DNA from: Solenopsis invicta
Taxonomy: Eukaryota; Arthropoda; Insecta; Hymenoptera; Formicidae
DNA length: 64,000 nt
Assembly (NCBI RefSeq): GCF_016802725.1
Contig: NC_052671.1
Location: forward strand, 2,357,001 to 2,421,000
Reading direction: 5' to 3'
In this document: in pieces, positions 1-13,149 of the stretch
Numbering within the stretch: the stretch's first letter is position 1
Layout of the letters: every line of letters starts with the position of its first letter
The notes under the pieces: generated by a model
Database searches by the model: none
Told to the model about the DNA's origin: nothing
The model's input: the letters and a program-made list of their open reading frames with translations, nothing else
Translations under genes and position numbers: made by a program

Positions 1-3000
1 TACGCCATGGCCGTGATGAAGTATATATTGTTGTTTCTTTAAAAGTATACTTTGTTATTAAATATTTATCATTTGGAAAGCGTACTTACCATAAACCAAA
101 TATTGCAGAATGAGCGATATCGTAGCCCGAAGGCATTACGATATGTCATTATATCTTGACACATTCTTCCAATTTTCAAAGCTTGCCAATATCCAAAAAA
201 AACTGTTGAAGACCATTCATACGTTGACAGAACATGTAATTAAACAAAAAGCAATAGATGTCGAAGAAAAACGTGCGAAAGGCGAGCAAGTAAAAGAAGC
301 GGAAAACGGTAAACCAAGTGAAAAATCGAATGCGACCGAAAATACGGAAACTGTCAAAAACAATACTACTTTTAATATGCATTACGTAAGAGATGATCTC
401 GATGAAATTGACGAGAACGACATAGGTGAGAAAAAGCGACTAGCCTTCCTAGATATGATGTTCGAAATGAAAAAGAATGGGCAAATGACTGACGAGGAGA
501 TTTGGGAGGAAGTGAACACTATTATGTTTGAGGTATGACAATACTGGCAACATTCTTTCACGAGTATATTTTATCTTGTGAATTTTGAAATATATGATTT
601 TCTAAAAATAAATGTCTTTTCTTAACTGCACTATACATGTACTATAAACAAGATATAGTAATTTTCTATAGTTTTTCTTTTTTATACGATTTTTGTCTCT
701 AAATTAATTCATCATGTTACAATTTTAAGAAATACTTACAATGATTTAATTTACAGCTTTCCCGTAATAGACTCCATGTGTAATCATAAATATCTTATTA
801 AGTAGAAAGTCTTAGCAATATAGTTAATTTTAATTGCAATAGAATATGATAAAGTATATAACTTAACTGCAAATTTTTCAAAATTGTGACATGATAAAGT
901 AATTTGAAAACCAAATTTGTATTCAGCGTCCAAAAAATACAGATAATAATTAATTTTATTTTAGTAGCCTTTTTGTGAGAATATTGACTTATTACAGGGT
1001 CATGATACTACGGCAGCTGGTTCAAGCTTTGCACTTTCTGTCTTAGGAAATCATCCAGATATTCAGGTATTTTGTTGTTTTTAATAACAATAACACTGAT
1101 ATCCTTTTGGTTTGCATGTAGGATTGGTGCTGCAAAATTGCTGCACGTACTGTTTTATTAAAACGTTACTTTAAACTAGCTAAGAAAGCGATCAAATCTT
1201 TTCGATCTTCAGCCTTCTTGACGCCATAGAATACCATTGTTGTTCCCGGGATAAATTTTTTGGGAAATTCGAGATAGTCATTCAAAGTTTTCTCATCCCA
1301 TATAATAGCTTTTTCTTTTATAGTCTCCGAAAAATTAAATCCCGGATTAGCTAGAAAAAATTAAACAATTATGTATAATTAAAGTAATTATACTATTATT
1401 TAAAAACATTGTATTTATTTACGCATAAATATTATTAAGTACTGTATAAGTAAAGTTTTTTTTTCTAAATTTTATTATTAAATTATTTTTTTCAAGATAT
1501 AAGATATTTGGAATATTTAATATACTTACTTCCAGAAATTTTACCCATGATACCATGCAGGTTAGGACCTATTTTATGTTTTCCACCTTTTTCCGTGGTA
1601 TGACATGAAGCGCACAACTTCATATATAATTTTTTACCATTGACTACATCACCCATCTTAACAGATTTTATTTACTTGTCGCAAATTAAATATATATTTT
1701 TAAATTAAAATATGATTAAAATAGTAATTCAATAATATATTAAATTTTGCGAACTTCAGTTTCTATCGTTTCCGAAAAAAGTCGATATATTATTCGGTTT
1801 CGATTGTCGTGACAATTTATCCTTTGTCCCCTTTCCTTTAATTTGATTTTTACCATGTAGGCTCGCGTGCATGAAGAATTGGATACAATTTTTGGTGACA
1901 GCGACAGACAATGTACCTACCAAGACACTTTGGAAATGAAATATCTCGAGAGAGTTATTTTGGAAACTCTGAGACTTTTTCCACCAGTACCGTGGATTGC
2001 CAGAAAGGTCAATAAGGAAGTGAAACTAGGTAAGTTATTATATATTAAATGAAAAAAGAGGGAGGTGAAATACCATTTTGTTTTCTTTTTTTTTAACTAA
2101 CAGTAAGTAATAACGACAATTCATATTATCATCAGTTTGTTAACCATAGAGTTCTAACAATCACCTATAGATAGAAATTCATCGGATATATAGAACAAAC
2201 ATAATTTTTTACTAAAGGGGGAAAAAATAATGCGTTAATGAGATAAGAGGGTGGAATTAACAACTAATATCATATAAGACACTTTTAATTCTAAAAAAAA
2301 TAAATTATTGATCCTTTGTTATTAAAAAGTGCCATATAACAAGGATTTATGAACATTTTATAAAATATATATTATTGAAAAAAATTTTTTTTTAATAATT
2401 TCTTTGGCTTAAAAGTAATTTCATTGCTGCTAATAAATACTATACGACTTCTGTACGGTTGTAAAGTCACAATAGAAGTCTTACGCTCGTAATGCAAATC
2501 ATTCACGACCTTTCTGATTACATGATATAATTTGATATGCCAAATTCATTACGGATACATTTAATTCAATTACATTATTTGAAAGTCACGTTCAAGACTT
2601 TTAAGCTAGATTAAATTTAAAAAATCAATATCTAACATACTTCTCAAAATTACATAGAATTTATACATTTGTAAAAATCGCTGCTTTATCTATAAAAGTG
2701 AAATTCAGCTTTTACAAAAACGTAGTGAACGCTAATAACTAATAATCATCTTACAATGTTTAAATAGACTATAGTGAAGTAATTTTAATGGTTGCTTTTA
2801 GAATTCAACGAAATTATGTGAGACATCATGGTATCACATCATCCCACGTATCTCATGATCCCCGTCTTTCTTCTGATAATAAAATTAATCGTTTATTATA
2901 AATTAGACTTATTAGTTTAATTTAGAACTACATTTATAAATTATAAAGAAAGATACATAATTAATCTGTTTTATAGTTACAGGCAATTATATTATTCCAA

Positions 3001-3544
3001 AGAATGCCACAGTAATAATTATGCAATTTTGGGTGCATCGTTTAGAGAAATATTATCCGAATCCAACAGTTTTTAATCCAGACAACTTTTTACCGGAAAA
3101 AATGCAGCAAAGACATTATTACGCATACATTCCTTTCAGTGCTGGACCAAGGTAAATGATGATTATATATTAATATATTTTTTAATAATGATTTTTTTCT
3201 TATTATTGCTTCGGTTTTTCTTAAACTACGAGATTATTTCATAATTAAAAAATTACGTGTTTAATTAGCACTTGTTCTTAAAACATCTGAAAAAAAATAT
3301 TTTGTTGCGTATAATCAAATATTGTTACATTAATTGACAATAACATATTTTTTAAAGGTCCTGCGTGGGACGAAAATTCGCTATGTTGAAATTGAAAGTT
3401 TTGTTGTCGACAATACTGAGAAACTACCGTGTTATTTCTGAGATAAAGGACGATGATTTTCATTTGCGCGCTGACATTATTCTGAAAAGGCATGATGGAT
3501 TTAACATCAAACTCGAACCGCTCAAGCCAGCAACTCGCTCATAA
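1..3544 (+). CDS. Cytochrome P450, CYP4G subfamily (3' part; 5' end outside window)
   Basis: Six exons read in one frame: 1-20, 109-532, 998-1066, 1861-2029, 2977-3151 and 3358-3544, giving 347 codons and a TAA stop. The first exon (YAMAVM then a split K) joins MSDIVARRHYDM, as in CYP4G proteins. The second exon carries a long acidic insertion (about residues 50-105, including DDLDEIDENDIGEKKRLAFLD), the hallmark that separates CYP4G from other CYP4s. Also visible are the I-helix motif EGHDTTAAG, the K-helix ETLR, and the heme loop FSAGPRSCVGRKFA with its Cys ligand. CYP4G enzymes are ER-bound oxidative decarbonylases that make cuticular hydrocarbons in oenocytes; this role is taken from the family. 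The intron at 1067-1860 contains a whole antisense cytochrome c gene. I see no break in the catalytic half. Confidence 0.95.
1166..1656 (-). CDS. Cytochrome c, divergent paralogue nested antisense in a CYP4G intron
   Basis: Two exons on the minus strand, 1656-1530 and 1350-1166, joined by a phase-1 GT-AG intron (donor GTAAGT, acceptor TTCTAG), give a complete 103-residue protein ending in TAA. It begins MGDVVNGKKLYMKLCASCH, so the covalent heme motif CxxCH lies at residues 15-19. GPNLHG follows at 30-35, and PKKFIPGTTMVF places the axial Met at residue 81. All key residues of mitochondrial cytochrome c (electron carrier between complexes III and IV; apoptosome trigger in many animals) are present. 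The protein is diverged from typical insect cytochrome c as I know it: the segment after GPNLHG reads IMGKISGTNPGF where GLFGRKTGQAAGF is usual. It could be a tissue-restricted second copy, for example testis-type. It has an intron, so it is not a processed retrocopy, and the frame is intact. Confidence 0.95.
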
Positions 3545-3718
3545 GGGAATTAGTAGTCTCAGTACAATAAGCGATAATCTAATAAAATCTAAATGTATGT
3601 AGACTAATGCTTAAGTAAAAGTTTAGTTTATATTAATCTTACTAGTAAATATATATCTCTAACATTTTGATATTTATCTTTCTAAAATAATAATTAAGAC
3701 ACAATTGGAAAAATCTAT

Positions 3719-3720
<2 letters not shown>

Positions 3721-3811
<91 letters not shown>

Positions 3812-3818
3812 CGTGTGT
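3721..3818. repeat. Compound microsatellite (CA)n-(TA)n-(TG)n
   Basis: About 58 bases of CA repeats pass directly into TA repeats (3781-3802) and then TG repeats. Together they form a self-complementary compound dinucleotide tract just downstream of the CYP4G stop codon. Confidence 0.95.
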
Positions 3819-5462
3819 AAAATATTATAAAATATCATCAAACACGCTATATTTTAAAATTTACTTATAGAACATAGGTTTGCACTACTTATTTACTAAC
3901 TGAATTATTTTTCTTAAATTTCTTGTTAATTATTAAGAATTAATAATTAATAAATAAAATTAATCTATTTTATTCAAATAAAGCACTATGAAAATTATAT
4001 CGTTCTTTCATCTTATTTGTTACTCGATAATATACATATAGAGAAGAAGAGGATAATAGGACATTTATTTTCATTTTAATGAATAACTTTGTCAATAATA
4101 AATATTTTATTTTATTAAAACTTGTACAATTATTTTCATCAAAGTGTTATTTAATAGATTCTAGTAGACTCAAAGTAATGAAATATTTATTACTTAAGAT
4201 GTGATTTATAAAAATGTGACAACAGGACAAGTGTACAACATTTGTGTGATAATACGCTCAGTCTAAGTTTAAAAACAATAAAAAAGTATGTAAGTGCTAA
4301 AATATTTCTTGAAAAAATTTTTAAATGCTTAAAAGTAAAAATATCTTTAACATTTGTCAGTTATTGTTATAGTGGTATATTAGCGCTATTAATAACTACC
4401 AAGCTACTAACCAAATAATTTCATAAATAATTTTTAAAATTTATTATCTAATAATTAAGATAATAAAGTAGCTGTAATTTTCACGATAGTCATAATGCCT
4501 TTTCTCCTCTATCTCATATATATACCCAGAAATTTTCTTTATAAAAAATGATTGTAAACTATTCGCATCATGGAGTAAGGTAGACGGAGCCTTTTTACGA
4601 GGGGTAGCTGAGATTAACGTAAGGGGTAAGGGGTGGACTACTAGCACTTCGACTATATTTGGGTTTACATAAAGCTGGGATGCCAGAAAAACGTAACTAC
4701 GCGGAACTATATTCAGAACTATACCGACACCAATATTTTAAGTTTAATACTTCAAGCCGTTTATTTTTTTGATTCCTGTTTTTTTTTTGGTGATCTAAAA
4801 ATTACAAATTATTTTAATACATTATTATTATTATTATTTAAATACGTATAAACATAATTTTCTTATTAAATAATAAATTTCATGCAAACTTAAAAAAATT
4901 AACCAATAGATATATTCTACTTACAAATAAAATGAAAAGTTTCCTGTTTCTTTTTCTTTTTTTTGCTACTTCCAATTTTTTCTTTTGCAGTTACTTCGAT
5001 CATTGCACCCAGACAATGAAATAATTCATTGTAAAATATTTAAAAAAGCACGAAAATGTATAATTAAATAATCACAAAATGCAACGATGTTGTACGCAGT
5101 TTGAAGTGACCGCTAAGAGCCGAATGATTCCGAACAATTCCGAATCAAACCGATGTGCTGGTAGTCTCCCCCCCCCTTATCGCTAATCTTAGCATCACTT
5201 CCTGTCCAGTATAACGGTATAAACTCTGTCTACCTTAGTCTATGATTCGTATACTTCGCGTATAAAAATTTAAATTGGATTTATCTAAAACTATTTATTT
5301 GTACGTAAAAAAAAATTTTTTATTACAAAATATTGAATTTTAATAAATGACAGAGAGAACTACATACATAAAAATCAATATGCTTAATGTACATACAAAA
5401 TAAAAAATACTAAACGTTTCAAGAAGGAGCAATAATAAATTCTCGAGACGTTTTACATCTCT
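3819..5462. other. Intergenic region between convergent CYP4G and transporter genes
   Basis: No coding exon is recognisable. The block is AT-rich apart from the two GC-richer arms of a foldback element at about 4561-5250, listed separately. The 3' ends of the CYP4G gene (plus) and the first transporter gene (minus) converge here, so part of it should be their 3' UTRs. Confidence 0.6.
4561..5250. mobile_element. Foldback/MITE-like element with about 90-bp inverted arms
   Basis: The left arm (about 4561-4650) and right arm (about 5155-5250) are imperfect reverse complements. GAGTAAGGTAGACGGAG pairs with the complement of CTGTCTACCTTAGTC, and GCTGAGATTAACGTAAGGGG pairs with the complement of the CCCCTTATCGCTAATCTTAGC region. 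The roughly 500-bp interior is AT-rich and codes for nothing I can see. This looks like a non-autonomous inverted-repeat transposon. I could not identify a target-site duplication by eye. Confidence 0.65.
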
Positions 5463-8400
5463 TCACTCCCATTGATGGCCGACAGACTTCGTCGTGCTGG
5501 TTTCCTGTGCACGTTGCTTCCGCCATTTTCTGTAGTCTACTAAGATGAATTGCAAAGCCCAAGGTATAAGAAATGCACTATTTAACACTAGTAGAGAAAT
5601 TTGGTATATGTCGTAGCTACCAGTCCAATCCTTAATAACTCCTACAACAATATATATGTATAATTATGTTATCTAAAAATTATATAACAATCTTTCTCAA
5701 CTTACCTACGAGAGCACCAAAAATTATCGTAACTACTGAACCGATAACAGAGTAAAGGCCATATGCTGAGGCAAATTTTTCTATACTGACATCTTCTATG
5801 ATAACTAGTGGCTGCGGAACCAGCAACCACGATCGAATGGTGCCGATTATCGCTATTGTAATCAATGCGCCTTCAAGTGTACGTTCGTATACCAGAAAAC
5901 CTGCACAACGTGATTTTATGATCCACTTTAGAAAGTAAAAATTTATATTAATACTTATTTACTTAATTATAGAGTTAAAAACACCCACCTATTCTTGCAA
6001 ATCCCATAAAAATTGTGGCGGCAAAGAATATATACTTTGACTTTACGTTTAGAATCAATGTAAAAACTGATAGTAAAACTTTTGACACCAACTCGGCTAT
6101 TCCACTGATAGTGACGCTCAATGCGGCATAGGCTTTCGGGTATCCCACATTAGTCATCATAAGAGGAAGAAGAGAAGAGAAACCATAATCGGAAGTGCAT
6201 ACAAAACTCACGCCAAAGCACAAGTTTATGAAACAGATATTTTTCACCAGCGATATGTCCACTAGTTCTTTTAAAATGGTTTTGAACCTTTCAGATTGGC
6301 AAAAATCAAACCGTAAATTATAAAAATTTAAAATTAAATATTATAATATCATTGTGTATATAATTATTATACATTGTCGAATTATGTAAAGATACATGTT
6401 GGAAGATGGAACACCAGTTAATATCAAAGCTATTAGAGTCATCCTAAAGTCTTTAAAGCTTAAATAAATATAATTCATAATAATTTAATAAGCTCTTAAT
6501 TAGTTCAATTATATAAATAGCTGTAAACCATATACTTACTTTGTCATCTTCTGTTCTTTCTCAGCATCTTGTTTCTCTTCTTTCTCCTGAATATCGTTGT
6601 CTTGTTTCTCTTCCTTTTCCTGAATTTCTTTATCTTGCTTCTCTTCCTTCTCCTGAATTTTTTTATCTTGCTTCTCTTCTTCCTCCTGAAATTTTTTATC
6701 TTGCTTCTCTTCCTTCTCCTGAATTTCCTTATCTTGCTTCTCTTCATTCTCCTGAATTTCTTTATCTGTATACCTCTCACTGTTCCTCTTTTCCAGAATT
6801 TGCCGTATGTCGCTCAGCGTGCAAGTAGTGCGAGTTGCCAAATTAACTAAGCTAGAAGTCGAGATAGCCGACGTACGCCTCGATAAACTTTCCCACACAG
6901 ATCCGGATTTTGCCCTTCCGCGGATTCCGCTATCGATTATTGAAGCTGACGCGACTCTTTGCGCAGAAGGCTGGCAGACAAAATGAGTATAAACGCAAAT
7001 GAACAAATATAATTGCATCAAGAAGTGAAAACTTAACTGACGAAGTGGAAAGTGGAGAAAAGGATCTCAGTGTTCATTAAATTTTATGTTACCTTAAGAG
7101 TTTCACTCAACAATGGCATTTCTGGATCTTTTCCTTCCTTAAGACTACGAAGACTGCTCCATTTGGTCTTGGATGATAAATGGATCACATCGAAAGTTGA
7201 ACGACGATTCGACAGTGCGAATTCTCGACAAAACTTTTGTTCCTTCTCGCGTGCTCTTTCCGCGCGAACATCTTCCGGCTTTTTGGCGTGCCATGCTACG
7301 GGATGCATCATTGTCATTCCAGCGACGCTATTGAGACTTACAGCGCCTATAATTGCCGCAGTACCTAACACAAAAAAAAAAAATAAGTTGTAATCAATTT
7401 TAAAATTCTATCGTTTTGCGATACTTACCACGAAAACCATACAATAGCAACATCTTTTCGCACAACATAGGATAAACAATTCCGCCCAATGCAATGATAA
7501 CTTGCGACGCGTACATCACCTAAAGAAAAGAAAAAAAAGTTTTTTTTTAATTCAAATATTCAGCAATTTTAAGCAGATTTTAATATTAACCGTAATCGCT
7601 TTACTTTTGCTCTTTTTTTCACAAAGTACGAGTTGAAAACCGTGTTGGTGACTGTAATAATCAAACCCATTCCAAAACCTTGAACAAAACAGATAAAAGC
7701 CATGTCGTATATGTTTCTGGAAAAAGCTATGGCGATGTTAGACAACGAGAAGAACAGTGCACCCACAATTCCCACTTGTCTTGAAGAATATCTCTTCAGC
7801 AACGTATTGGTGAGCAAACCTGCAAGAAATATTTCTCTATGTTTAATTTTTCTATGTATAAATAAAAAAGGTGAAAATTACTTTATTAATAAGAATAAAA
7901 TACTATTTAATTCTTAACGGTTATTGCGGATTGTCTGTATGACCCCAACGACAATTTCGGCTAAGTTTTCTCTACGTTATTATTTTTAGTTCAGTAATTT
8001 TTTTACTGTGTTTCGAATTAAAATTTAACATAACACGAAATTGATTTACATTTTTACACTATTTGAATAATGTTCAGTAATTTTGATTTAAAACAATCGA
8101 TAATTTGGACGCGACAATTGTACAAAGTTGTTAGAATCAGTTTAATCTTATTTAACCGTTAAATTAATAAACTTTCAAGTAGTTAAAAGCTTTAAGTGTT
8201 TAAATAATTTTTAATAAAATTTATTGCCCATTATTTATACTATATCTTACTATCTGTTAATTAACATTAATTTACAAACATTTGTATTTTACACAATATA
8301 TTACTTTTAGTTATTTTTATTATAATATTTTACGTTTAAGGTATAAAGCATAAATAAAATTGAATATATTGTTTATCAATAACAAAAGGTAGATATAAAA

Positions 8401-9620
8401 TTCCATGTAACTTCTTATTTGAGGATCTCTTTATTTAACTCATTGTAAAATTTATTATTCTTGAATACTCGATTTCTCTCGAAATTTATTATCTCATCAC
8501 TCGATATAAAAACTTCCAGTAACAGCAAAAACGCATTTCTTCACTACACTAATGCTCTAATCTGATAATTGCGATATGTTCCAAGACCATACGATAACAA
8601 AATATAGTGTTCGCTTTTTCGTAAGCAAGAATTCGACTAGTTAGATTTGAATCATCGCGTGAGACTTCCACGTGTCGGTAACATACGTATTACAATTGCG
8701 TACGTCATGAATGTGTGCCGAATCGAAAGTTCAGTATACATGATTCGATTTAATCCTTTGTATCAAAGTGTCGACGGCAGAAGCTGCAAATTTGCTGCAA
8801 GAAATTAATGACTTAACTGACAACGTTGATAAGAATAGAAAAATGACGCTTATTCCAAGAGGCACTTAATCTTTTTATCATATGGATACAAATGCAGATT
8901 TCTTCTTCCAAGAAAAGTTTTCCATGGAAAAAATACAAAGAGCACGCAATCCTCACAAAGATTATTAACAAATTGTTACTATTAAATTTATGAAAGTTAA
9001 TTATGCAAATATAATTCAATGTATTAGTATATAATTCAATGTATTTTGAAAATTGAATTGCAAATATAATTCAATATATCTTATTTTGAATTTATACTGA
9101 ATACGTGCACTTACTGGCAAAAGAATAATTGACCATAAAGACGGAATTAAAAAGGCTCGTTGCCATGCCCGCTTGTCCAGAATTTTCGATAAAATCGCCA
9201 AAGATTATGATAAATGACGATGCTGGACCTACTGTAGTAAACTAAAGAATAGTGGAAAAAGGAAGTTAATACATCTATATCTATGTATCTATATGCAAAA
9301 TTGTGTCACATTGAGAAAAGAAGTTTAAATAATGTTTAGGTAAATATTATTTGTATATGAAAAATAAAATATATGTATGTTTCAATAATTGAACACTGAT
9401 TATATTTATTGTGCATTATTATTATACTAACTATAATTAATATCATTGCCAGTGCAATCATCCATCCCCAGCCACCATCTGGCGCCAAATCTTCCAAAGT
9501 AATTTCATCCTCTTGATTTGTCAATTCTTCTACGTTTACAATTGCGCTCTTTTTTTTATTTTCATCTACGTTCTTGATAGTAGATGTATTTGTCGTGCCG
9601 TTGACTTCTGTCACCGTCAT
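5463..9620 (-). CDS. Monocarboxylate transporter-like MFS protein (SLC16-like), with a 33-bp coding repeat
   Basis: Nine coding exons (9620-9432, 9241-9115, 7819-7605, 7519-7429, 7364-7093, 6970-6540, 6287-5989, 5900-5706, 5641-5463) join with matching phases into 665 codons ending in TGA. After an acidic N-terminus comes PDGGWGW (residues 47-53), the signature at the start of TM1 in the SLC16/MCT family. Hydrophobic segments before and after a long central loop fit the 6+6 TM plan of MFS carriers at the plasma membrane. SLC16 members move monocarboxylates or related small molecules, often with H+; the substrate here cannot be read from sequence. The loop between TM6 and TM7 (about residues 290-442) is enlarged by a charged tandem repeat. 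This gene is divergently oriented to the next transporter, with about 3.5 kb between start codons. Confidence 0.92.
6550..6769 (-). repeat. 33-bp coding minisatellite (11-residue EKQDKEIQEKE unit)
   Basis: Within exon 6 of the first transporter, about six units of 33 bp encode variants of EKQDKEIQEKE (EKQDKKFQEEE, EKQDKKIQEKE, EKQDNDIQEKE) and end in EKQDAEKEQK. The unit is a multiple of three, so the frame is kept, and the other frames across the array are also largely open. The product would be a strongly charged, probably helical segment in the cytoplasmic central loop. Confidence 0.92.
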
Positions 9621-12062
9621 ACTGCGATAATCGCGTCCCTGATTTATTTCAGCGCCTTAAAGAGCACATCACAACTTTCGCAATATAAGAAAATGTAATT
9701 AAAAAAAAAGTATTTGACAAAAGATCAAGTATCATCAACATGGTCAATATTCTAAAACAATATCAATGAATAAATGTATTTTACTTTAATTATTGTTAAA
9801 AATAGGAAACATTAAAATAACAAAAAAATGATATTTTTCATTTGGTTACAATAATACTTTAAATAAAGACAAGTGATTTATTCATAGAAAACAAAGTATT
9901 ATTTTTAAAAATATTAGTTTATTTTATTTTATTGAATATATTTTTTTCCTAGTCATACAAATGAATATAGAAGTAAAAATTTTCCGAGCAATGAAAGTTT
10001 TATTGACATAAAATATAATTAAATAATAATTTTTTCACGGGAAATATTTTTACATACAGTTATTTGCATCCTCGTTAACATCATTTATATGTAATTTGTT
10101 GATGACAACAGATCTTTCATTCAACATTTACCAGATTAATCAGATCAAACAATATTTTTACTATTTTCATTGCACCGGATTTGAAGATAAGATTTAAGTA
10201 TTTACCTAGCAGAATGACGATAGATAAATTTAAAGCAAACTTTCACGAATCAAATACACTTCCACAATAATCGAAGGTAGACAGTTTCCGACTAAGCGGG
10301 ATATGCCAGAAACAATTTCGAAGCGCCTCTTATCTACGCATGAAGTGTCATCACATTAAACACCCATTCTTAAGCTAGAGTGAAATATAAGCACTGTAGA
10401 ATCCTTAATTACGGAATTGCACGGAGAGAGAAGCAAATGTAAACAAAATGTAAACAAAAAATGTCTCATATGCACTCTCTAATACACAAATGCTCCAATT
10501 AATCAACTATTATTGAAATCAACAGTAAGAGACGTCATTCTTTATATCTGATTAGCCAATAAATATCTGGGTATCTTAATACTATTTAATCTTTAAACAT
10601 GACAATAAAGCCCATATAAATTTTTTATATATTTAGAATAAATCTATTGTGTGTGTATGTGTAATAATGTTTAATTAACAATTAAGAATTTTTTTATCCT
10701 GTAGTCAAAATGAAATATTCTTAATTATCAATTTTAAAAAATTTAATAAAAAATAGATATTCTGCATAGTTAGACACATCTAATCAATCGTCGCGGAATA
10801 ATAAGCATGACACTAAAAATTGAAATAAAGTTTGCATCTAATTTACAATTTTTTTAGCTTTTTAACAAATTAGAAACTGTTAGTCACATGATTGACGGAC
10901 TAAAATATTCTCAAAAATAATTATTTTGACTACTCATGATTAATTTCTCTTTTTACGTTTAACTGATGATGAAATGAAACATCATAAAAAGATTCAACAA
11001 ACGTTAGAACTTTTTTATATTAGAAGTCGAATTAATATCAGTTGCAGTTACATTTATTTTGTAGCTCAACGCAACCTTACCATACAGTCGGACGGCTGAT
11101 TTCCAATTTTAAACAACTTTGGTCATTGACTCTCACCTATGAATAAAAGATAAAAATTTATATTACTAATTATAGAGACACTGTATAACGCAACTTCTTC
11201 CGGCTCCCTTCTAATGATTTCTCCGACGGTCTTCTTTATATTAATGAGCTGAAGAATTAAAACGTACGTTTCTTTATTAATAATATATAATGTATGTAAC
11301 TATATTTAAATATAAATTGCGCACCGCTATTTGCACTTGATTTGTATTTGCCGTTATTTTTTATTTGTTCACAAAATAAAATCTTTTAAACAATTTTTTA
11401 ATAATGTTAGGAAAAATAAAATAAGATAGATATACAATATATAGTATGTTCTTAATAAATTTCATTGTAATGTGATACATTACTATTTTAGTTTTTGTTA
11501 AATCTCATAAATTATAACTAACTTATTAAAACGTATAATTATTTTACATTTCTTGCTAGTTTAAAATATAATATAACATAACATTTAATTTAAAGATATA
11601 ACTAGCTTTATTTTAAAATATAAAACAATATTATGTCTATACAGAAAACTATCTTAATAAGTAAATTAGACCTGAACAACGTTCACCCTGCTTACGTCAA
11701 ATATGTTGAGGTTGCATAAGTTAAGGCGCAACTTGATTTAGATCAACGAATTTGTCATAAACGTAAACGTATGTATCTATTCTATTTATATAGTATCAAT
11801 TGCAACATATTAGCACAGTGGGTCAGAAATGCTGAAGATAAATTCTTATTGCATCATAATAATTGTTTCTATTGAATAAGTTTACAATGTAAAAACAATT
11901 ATATATATATATATATATATATATTTACTGTGTAAAAATTATTGTGAAAACTGTTATAAAAATTTTATTGTAATTATTAAAGAAGTTTTATTGAGTGAAA
12001 GGTAACGTTTCGTTTCGGGTGTAAAATCAACGTATACCTATCAATGAGTGCTATCTCTATGT
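9621..12062. other. Intergenic region between divergent transporter genes
   Basis: This is the upstream region of the minus-strand transporter; no exon is recognised. It is AT-rich, with an (AT)n tract at about 11899-11925. It may hold 5' non-coding exons and regulatory DNA for the two divergent transporters. Confidence 0.5.
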
Positions 12063-12328
12063 ATATATAATATAGACACAGATAAAACGTCCAACCGACG
12101 AAGGTCGGTCAGTGTGGCAACCGATTTACGTGTGGACAGTTGGACACTGACGTGAACAATTATTCGCCAATTATATCAGCCGTCTCCAATGACTCATTCC
12201 GACGGACCGCAGAAGCATTCGTGATGCTGTGTAATGTAGAAGTGAGAAGTGTGTGCATACGAAACTAGACAAAATAATGATATTCTTGCGAGGTAACTTC
12301 TAGAAAAATAAATTTTTTGCGATTAATG
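12063..12328 (+). promoter_or_regulatory. Candidate promoter and 5' non-coding exon of second transporter
   Basis: A TATATAATATA box (12063-12073) lies about 40 bases upstream of an initiator-like TCAGT (12109-12113). The transcribed stretch could run to 12328, where a strong splice donor (GTAAGT) begins. A matching acceptor, ttctttgtag, ends at about 12845, upstream of the ATG at 13150. This is inferred from signals only. Confidence 0.35.
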
Positions 12329-13149
12329 GTAAGTTTTTTTTATTGTATTTACACATTAAGCATTAAATAATAATTTATAAAGTATAGTTTTCTAGAGATA
12401 TAAAAAATTATGACATTGTAATACGTACTTAAGCGATAACATAAAATAATGTTCATTTAGATATAATTGTCACATTATTGTTCATTCAATAAATCTTATA
12501 CACAATTGTTGATACAAATAATATATAATCTTTCACATATCTTTTACTCTAAGCAATATTATCTTTTAATCTAAATGGTATTAAAAAATAAAGAGCGCGA
12601 ACGTAATATGTAATCTTACTTGGAACTAAAGATATCTTATCGATACTAAAGCAAATGCACAAGTCACGTGTACTTTTCCATCAAACATGTGACACAGTAC
12701 AATAGATTTTCCTCGATCACCAAATCCGAATTGCCTTGCGTGTCAAGTGACTTTTTCCACTTGTTGAATGCCAAAATAATTTGATTCTATTGTTGCATAA
12801 CATGTATATTATGTAATACAGTTCAATATTATTTATTCTTTGTAGACTTTTAAGTATTTAATTTGATCGACTACACGAACGTGACCGTCATTTTAAATTA
12901 TCTGCTTGACCTACGTATTTTTCCACAACGGTAGAAGTGGGTAAAGAGAAGTAAATAGCACACTATTCGGATATTCGCTTAGTCTTAAACAGAAAGCCAA
13001 ACAGTAGTGGACAAGCGTTTCGTGAACAGTGTTGGTATCAGTTACAAAGCCCTCATGTGACAATGTGAAGATCGCTGGCAGGTTAACTCTCGATAATACT
13101 TTCAACGGTAATCGTTTGCAATAAGTCACATTGATCGCTCTCGTGAATA

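Noticed and set aside
6541..6850. Plus-strand open frames of about 95 codons and a second minus frame
   Set aside because: They are shadows of the in-frame 33-bp repeat; the unit length keeps other frames open. The minus frame used is phase-matched to neighbouring exons.
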